Shown piece after piece: positions 60,682 to 64,000 of a stretch of 64,000 nt of DNA (position 1 is its first letter; each line of letters opens with the position of its first letter). This stretch comes from Prostheceraeus crozeri (lineage: Eukaryota > Platyhelminthes > Polycladida > Euryleptidae). The notes beneath the pieces were generated by a model that was not told the origin of the DNA, did no database searches, and was given only the letters and a program-made list of their open reading frames with translations. Position numbers and translations under genes: made by a program. The DNA lies in assembly GCA_907163375.1 (NCBI GenBank), contig CAJQUW010008657.1:62001-126000 (forward strand). The letters are read 5' to 3'.

Positions 60682-62065
60682 CAGTCCGTTTCATAAAAAG
60701 TGGATCATCCTAAAATTTGACTAAATAAAACATAAGCATGATACAGAAAGCATTTTTCATGTTATTTCATGTCCCTAATATACTTAAATGTCTTTATATA
60801 ATCTGATAAGCTATGATGCAGCAACGGTTCTTAAGAAGCTAATATTTTGTGGCCCTACCCTTATTGTCAATGACATTACCAATTCGTCTAGGCATTGATT
60901 CGATGATATCGTTGATTTTTGACTGATCTAACTTTCTCCACTCTCTTTTTAACAGTGACGTAAGTTGTGATACGCCATCTGTAGGTAGCAGTGAACGACG
61001 AACGTTACGTTTTAGAATACTCCATACATTTTCTATGGGATTCAGATCAGGAGAACGAGCTGGCCAAGATAATGTCCTAAGCCCTAATTGAGACTTGCAT
61101 AAGTTGACTTTACTACTCCTGTGACACGTAGCATTATCATCCATAAATAACCAAGTCGATGGATTTCGTCAGTGACAATGACTCTTTGCCGTCTGAGACG
61201 TCTTTTTGTATGCTGATCTGATAATTCGATGTGACAGGCCCTCTTACAGCTCTTGAAATTCGACTCAATAAGTCTTCTACGAATAGTGGACTTAGAAATA
61301 GACGAGTCTAGTGCAGCCATCTCAGTTAACGAGAGACTGGATCAATTTTAACAAATCTCAAAATTAGGCGGTCTCTACGTTTGGATGTTCTGCGTGGACG
61401 GCCAGAGCCCTCTTTACGACAGAGTCGAAAATCATCATTATGCCATCGATGCACATTTGTGTAAGGGACATTTAGTCGCTTGCTTGTAGCTCGCACAGAA
61501 AACTGTCGTTCTAGCAAGGGTGACACTTTGCCTTTTGTGAATGCGATCTCGTTATTGTTCATTTGTGCTGTGTATTGTTTTCAACCGGTAAGAGATAGAT
61601 TTCTAGCTTAAAGCGATCAGGAGTGCTGCCAACACCACCGCAACGAAGTCAGGAAGCTATGGAACATGAAGTCCAGTTAATCACATGTAGCAGCTACATT
61701 ATCGTTGATGAATAATGGTGCTATACTGGCTCTGATTGACCGATTTTCTTTATTTTTGTTTTGCTTGATAGCTTTTGGCTTGTAGAACAACATATCACAA
61801 AACAAAGGAAACAAATGTAATTTTATAAGAGTGAGGTATGATTTTGTGTAACATTGCTAAATGAAGATCAAATTATCTACTACTTTTTTATCTATAACAG
61901 GAAAACAACTCAATATTGATGCTTGACATTTCCGACAATGATATTAGTAAGCACAACTGACATATCTTCCAAATTTCAGAGAAATTCGTTCAAGTTTGGC
62001 GGAGTTAGACAAAGTTGAAGTTAAGGCCATGTTTAAGGGTGATCCATTTTTTATGAAACAATCTG
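60682..62065 (-). mobile_element. Tc1-type transposon with an internal deletion
   Basis: TA sites flank both ends (60680-60681, 62066-62067). The TIRs are CAGTCCGTTTCATAAAAAG and CAGATTGTTTCATAAAAAA. The minus strand encodes the paired-like DNA-binding part (61326-61562, with ATSKRLNVPYTNVHRWHN, GSGRPRRTSKR), the second helix-turn-helix (61163-61320), and the catalytic end (60839-61144) with DDNATCH and WPARSPDLNPIENVW, spaced as DD34E. The block between VIVTDE and DDNA, normally some 80 residues, is missing. A frame change accompanies the gap, so the copy cannot transpose on its own. Confidence 0.92.
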
Positions 62066-62177
62066 TATATGGCCACAAGTGCAGCAAAAAAACGAAAGTG
62101 GTGGTTCCACAGAACTAGATTCATCTGCAGATAAACAAAATATGTAATTCTGTGGGTGGTTCACTGACAGGGTAAGC

Positions 62178-63139
62178 CAGTGGTGTGCAACGCGTGGCTC
62201 GTCGACGCATATTGGGTGGCCGGCCACGGATTCTCATCCAAAGTGGTCCGCGGACATTATTTGAATTGCTGAGGTGAAAATGAGCCACTCCGACTTTCAC
62301 CTTTAAAATATACTTCTAAGGTTGAAGTAGATCTTCTATAGAATTTGCGAAAGCATTAAATAATGACTTACTGTGTAATGTGATTGCACAAAAAAGGCAA
62401 ATACTCAAACCATGTTCAGCTCGCAATGAATATCTTATCAGTATGGAGGTAAGTGACATTGCCATCAACTGCATGAGTGGTAATTCACATGGTGTTCGAT
62501 GCCCTGTTGAGTATGTTTCACCACGTAATACACAACGCTGCAATTAGCCTATAAATGCACGAAGTAGGCTACGCATGAAGATATGTGATTTTGATTAGAC
62601 AACTTTTCTTTTAATTATTTCTTCTGAACTTTATTTGTATAATGCACCAATTAAGTACTAAAATGGCATTATAGCACAAGTATCATTGGAGGAGTCTATG
62701 CGTAGCTTTCGAAAGTCGCTTATGTTTGGGTAACGTAGGCCAATGTACATTTAGGTTATAGACCGTAATTTTTCCATGAAGTAAGGTTACAATATCATGT
62801 TGCCAATAAATATCACCATCATTTAATAACATAAAAAAGCTTCCACAATGTGTTTGGCCTATAAACCTTCTTTATTCATATAGATTTTGGAATGTAAAAT
62901 AGGCCTACAGTTCCTTGAAAGACAACAGCTGAGTTGAACACAATGCTGCTGTATACATTTACAAAAACAATCATGCCATACACTACAATTATATATAGTA
63001 CAAGTCCCTAAAATTACACTCAAAAGAACTCAATAAAGAAATTTTGAACATATTTCTGCCGTCCAAAATTGGTGGCCCGCGAGCCCTATCGCGGGTCATT
63101 ACGTGTGGCCCTCTATCCCAACTTGATTGACAACCACTG
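62178..63139. mobile_element. hAT-type (Charlie-like) MITE 40 bp from an alsin splice donor
   Basis: The left end is CAGTGGTGTGCAACGCGTGG and the right end, on the other strand, is CAGTGGTTGTCAATCAAG. The flanks share GGTAAGC (62171-62177 and 63140-63146), the core of an 8-bp duplication. Subterminal GTGGCC-type blocks occur at both ends (TGGCCGGCCACGG, GGGCCACACG). No transposase. It ends 40 bp from exon 63180-63343 on its donor side. Confidence 0.75.
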
Positions 63140-63179
63140 GGTAAGCAAATGGGGCACACATAATAGTTGATGTACTTAC

Positions 63180-63343
63180 CGAATCGTCTTTCGGGAGCCA
63201 TCTGACTGATGGTTGTCCTGCAGCTTGGGAATGCCTTTTTGACTTCTGTGTTGATAGCAGAAAACCATTCTGCTCTTATTGCTTCATTTGAAGCATAAAG
63301 TGTAAGGGCTTCATCCGGCATTAACACTTGAAAGGAATGAACG
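63180..63343 (-). CDS. ALS2: Alsin exon: end of the PH domain
   Basis: This 164-bp exon is bounded by a TTTTCAG acceptor and a perfect GTAAGTA donor, phase 2 in and 1 out. It reads VHSFQVLMPDEALTLYASNE, then AIRAEWFSAINTEVKKAF. The last strand and C-terminal helix of a PH domain end in W, here AEWFSAINTEV, matching vertebrate alsin TKWLRAISQAV. The following residues (PERRFG) lead straight into the first MORN exon. Confidence 0.94.
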
Positions 63344-63636
63344 CTGAAAACAAAGTAATAACATGTCAGCTTATTTCTAGAATGATAAGTAAAGTAGTCG
63401 ATCACGAAGCAGACCCTCCATGCCTTATTCCAGTTTTAGACATCGAAGTCTGATACATTAGCCGATACTCGTATACATGCTGTAGATTTTCTCATTACCT
63501 GAATCCCTTTCGTTTCTCCATAACAATGTTTTCCGAGCCACTGTCAGAAAAATAAGTATTTAGTCATTCTACTGTATAAACTTTCAACAGTACTATGTCA
63601 AAGATATGCACACTTGTAAATAGATAGAAAACTCAC

Positions 63637-64000
63637 TTGGGTTCCTGTTTGCTGACCAAGTCTATACCATTTTCCAGTTTTTCCTCGTGTGCCTCTTTGT
63701 TACCTCTAATCCACACCAGTGAAAGGGGCCAAGCGGTGACCTGTGATCCAGAGATCATCACTAAAGCATCAGTGAAAAGAATAACACGCTGCCCAGAACT
63801 GGGACGACCGCTTTTGTTAGTGATGGAGAGGGGACAAGTGTCACTTTCTTTCACAATCCTTCGTCCTGCAGCGCTCCCTAATTGACTTTGTACACACGTT
63901 GACATTCCTTGAATCACCAAACATGTTTTCTCCGCAGCTCTGCATCTCTCGTCAGTCCTCGAATGCAAGTCGGTGGTCGCAGCTTTAGAGAGATTTAAGG
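63637..64000 (-). CDS. ALS2: Alsin exon: DH-PH linker and first half of the PH domain (runs off the window)
   Basis: The left edge is a GTGAGT donor in phase 2. The frame stays open to the window end. It contains GRRIVKESDTCPLSI, then GQRVILFTDALVMISG and WPLSLVWI, aligned with vertebrate alsin CESSNRALTL, NWFILFNDALVHAQ and FPLATLWAEP. ILFTDAL is the core strand of the alsin PH domain. The part right of about 63930 may be the DH tail or intron; I could not fix an acceptor. The DH and RCC1-like domains should lie beyond 64000. Confidence 0.9.

Larger units (their letters stand above)
56986..63179. other. 6.2-kb alsin intron
   Basis: It holds two hAT-type elements and one Tc1 element. 56986-58772 and 59572-60681 show only AT-rich sequence without a recognisable gene. 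Confidence 0.6.

Noticed and set aside
1-64000. CRISPR arrays, operons or prokaryotic defence systems
   Set aside because: No regularly spaced repeats of that kind; introns, SINEs and the alsin gene show animal nuclear DNA.

Overview
The window is animal nuclear DNA: AT-rich, very low in gene density, with spliceosomal introns (GT..AG) and a dense, mixed load of transposable elements (Penelope-like elements, LINE tails, tRNA-derived SINEs, hAT, Tc1/mariner, foldback elements). I see no operons, bacterial signals or CRISPR. The combination suggests a marine invertebrate, but the sequence alone does not fix the phylum.

One host gene spans the whole window on the minus strand: the C-terminal part of alsin (ALS2), the Rab5/Rac guanine nucleotide exchange factor. 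Nine coding blocks can be placed, from right to left: 63637-64000 (start of PH region, running off the window), 63180-63343 (end of PH), 56841-56985, 56651-56772, 44352-44593, 37637-37708 and 37380-37558 (eight MORN repeats in all), 21866-22048 (linker) and 2096-2632 (start of the VPS9 domain). Every junction has GT..AG and the intron phases agree from block to block, so the chain is one transcript. The RCC1-like and DH parts lie beyond 64000 and the last part of VPS9 lies before position 1.

Everything else is intronic. The 19.2-kb intron (2633-21865) holds LINE tails, a tRNA-like gene, a 720-bp foldback element, a head-to-head pair of Penelope-like elements, a SINE, and a hAT-type element with a Tc1-like element inside it. 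The 15.3-kb intron (22049-37379) holds a Penelope-like RT of a different type followed by a highly structured stretch, a Tc1 element with long TIRs, a mariner relic split by a second copy of the foldback family, and a 4-kb element whose ends are packed with CRE-like TGACGTCA sites. The 6.6-kb intron (37709-44351) holds a Penelope element flanked by inverted 93-bp repeats. The 12-kb intron (44594-56650) holds two hAT-like elements with 6-bp target duplications, a 1-kb foldback element and a relic with a restriction-like endonuclease motif. The 6.2-kb intron (56986-63179) holds two hAT-type elements and a deleted Tc1 copy; one hAT ends 40 bp from an alsin splice donor. An exact 173-nt palindrome lies at 1344-1516, in the intron after the last visible exon.

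The mobile elements look mostly dead or non-autonomous. Their main relevance to the host is intron size, possible splice or regulatory influence, and palindromes that can fold as RNA or DNA.
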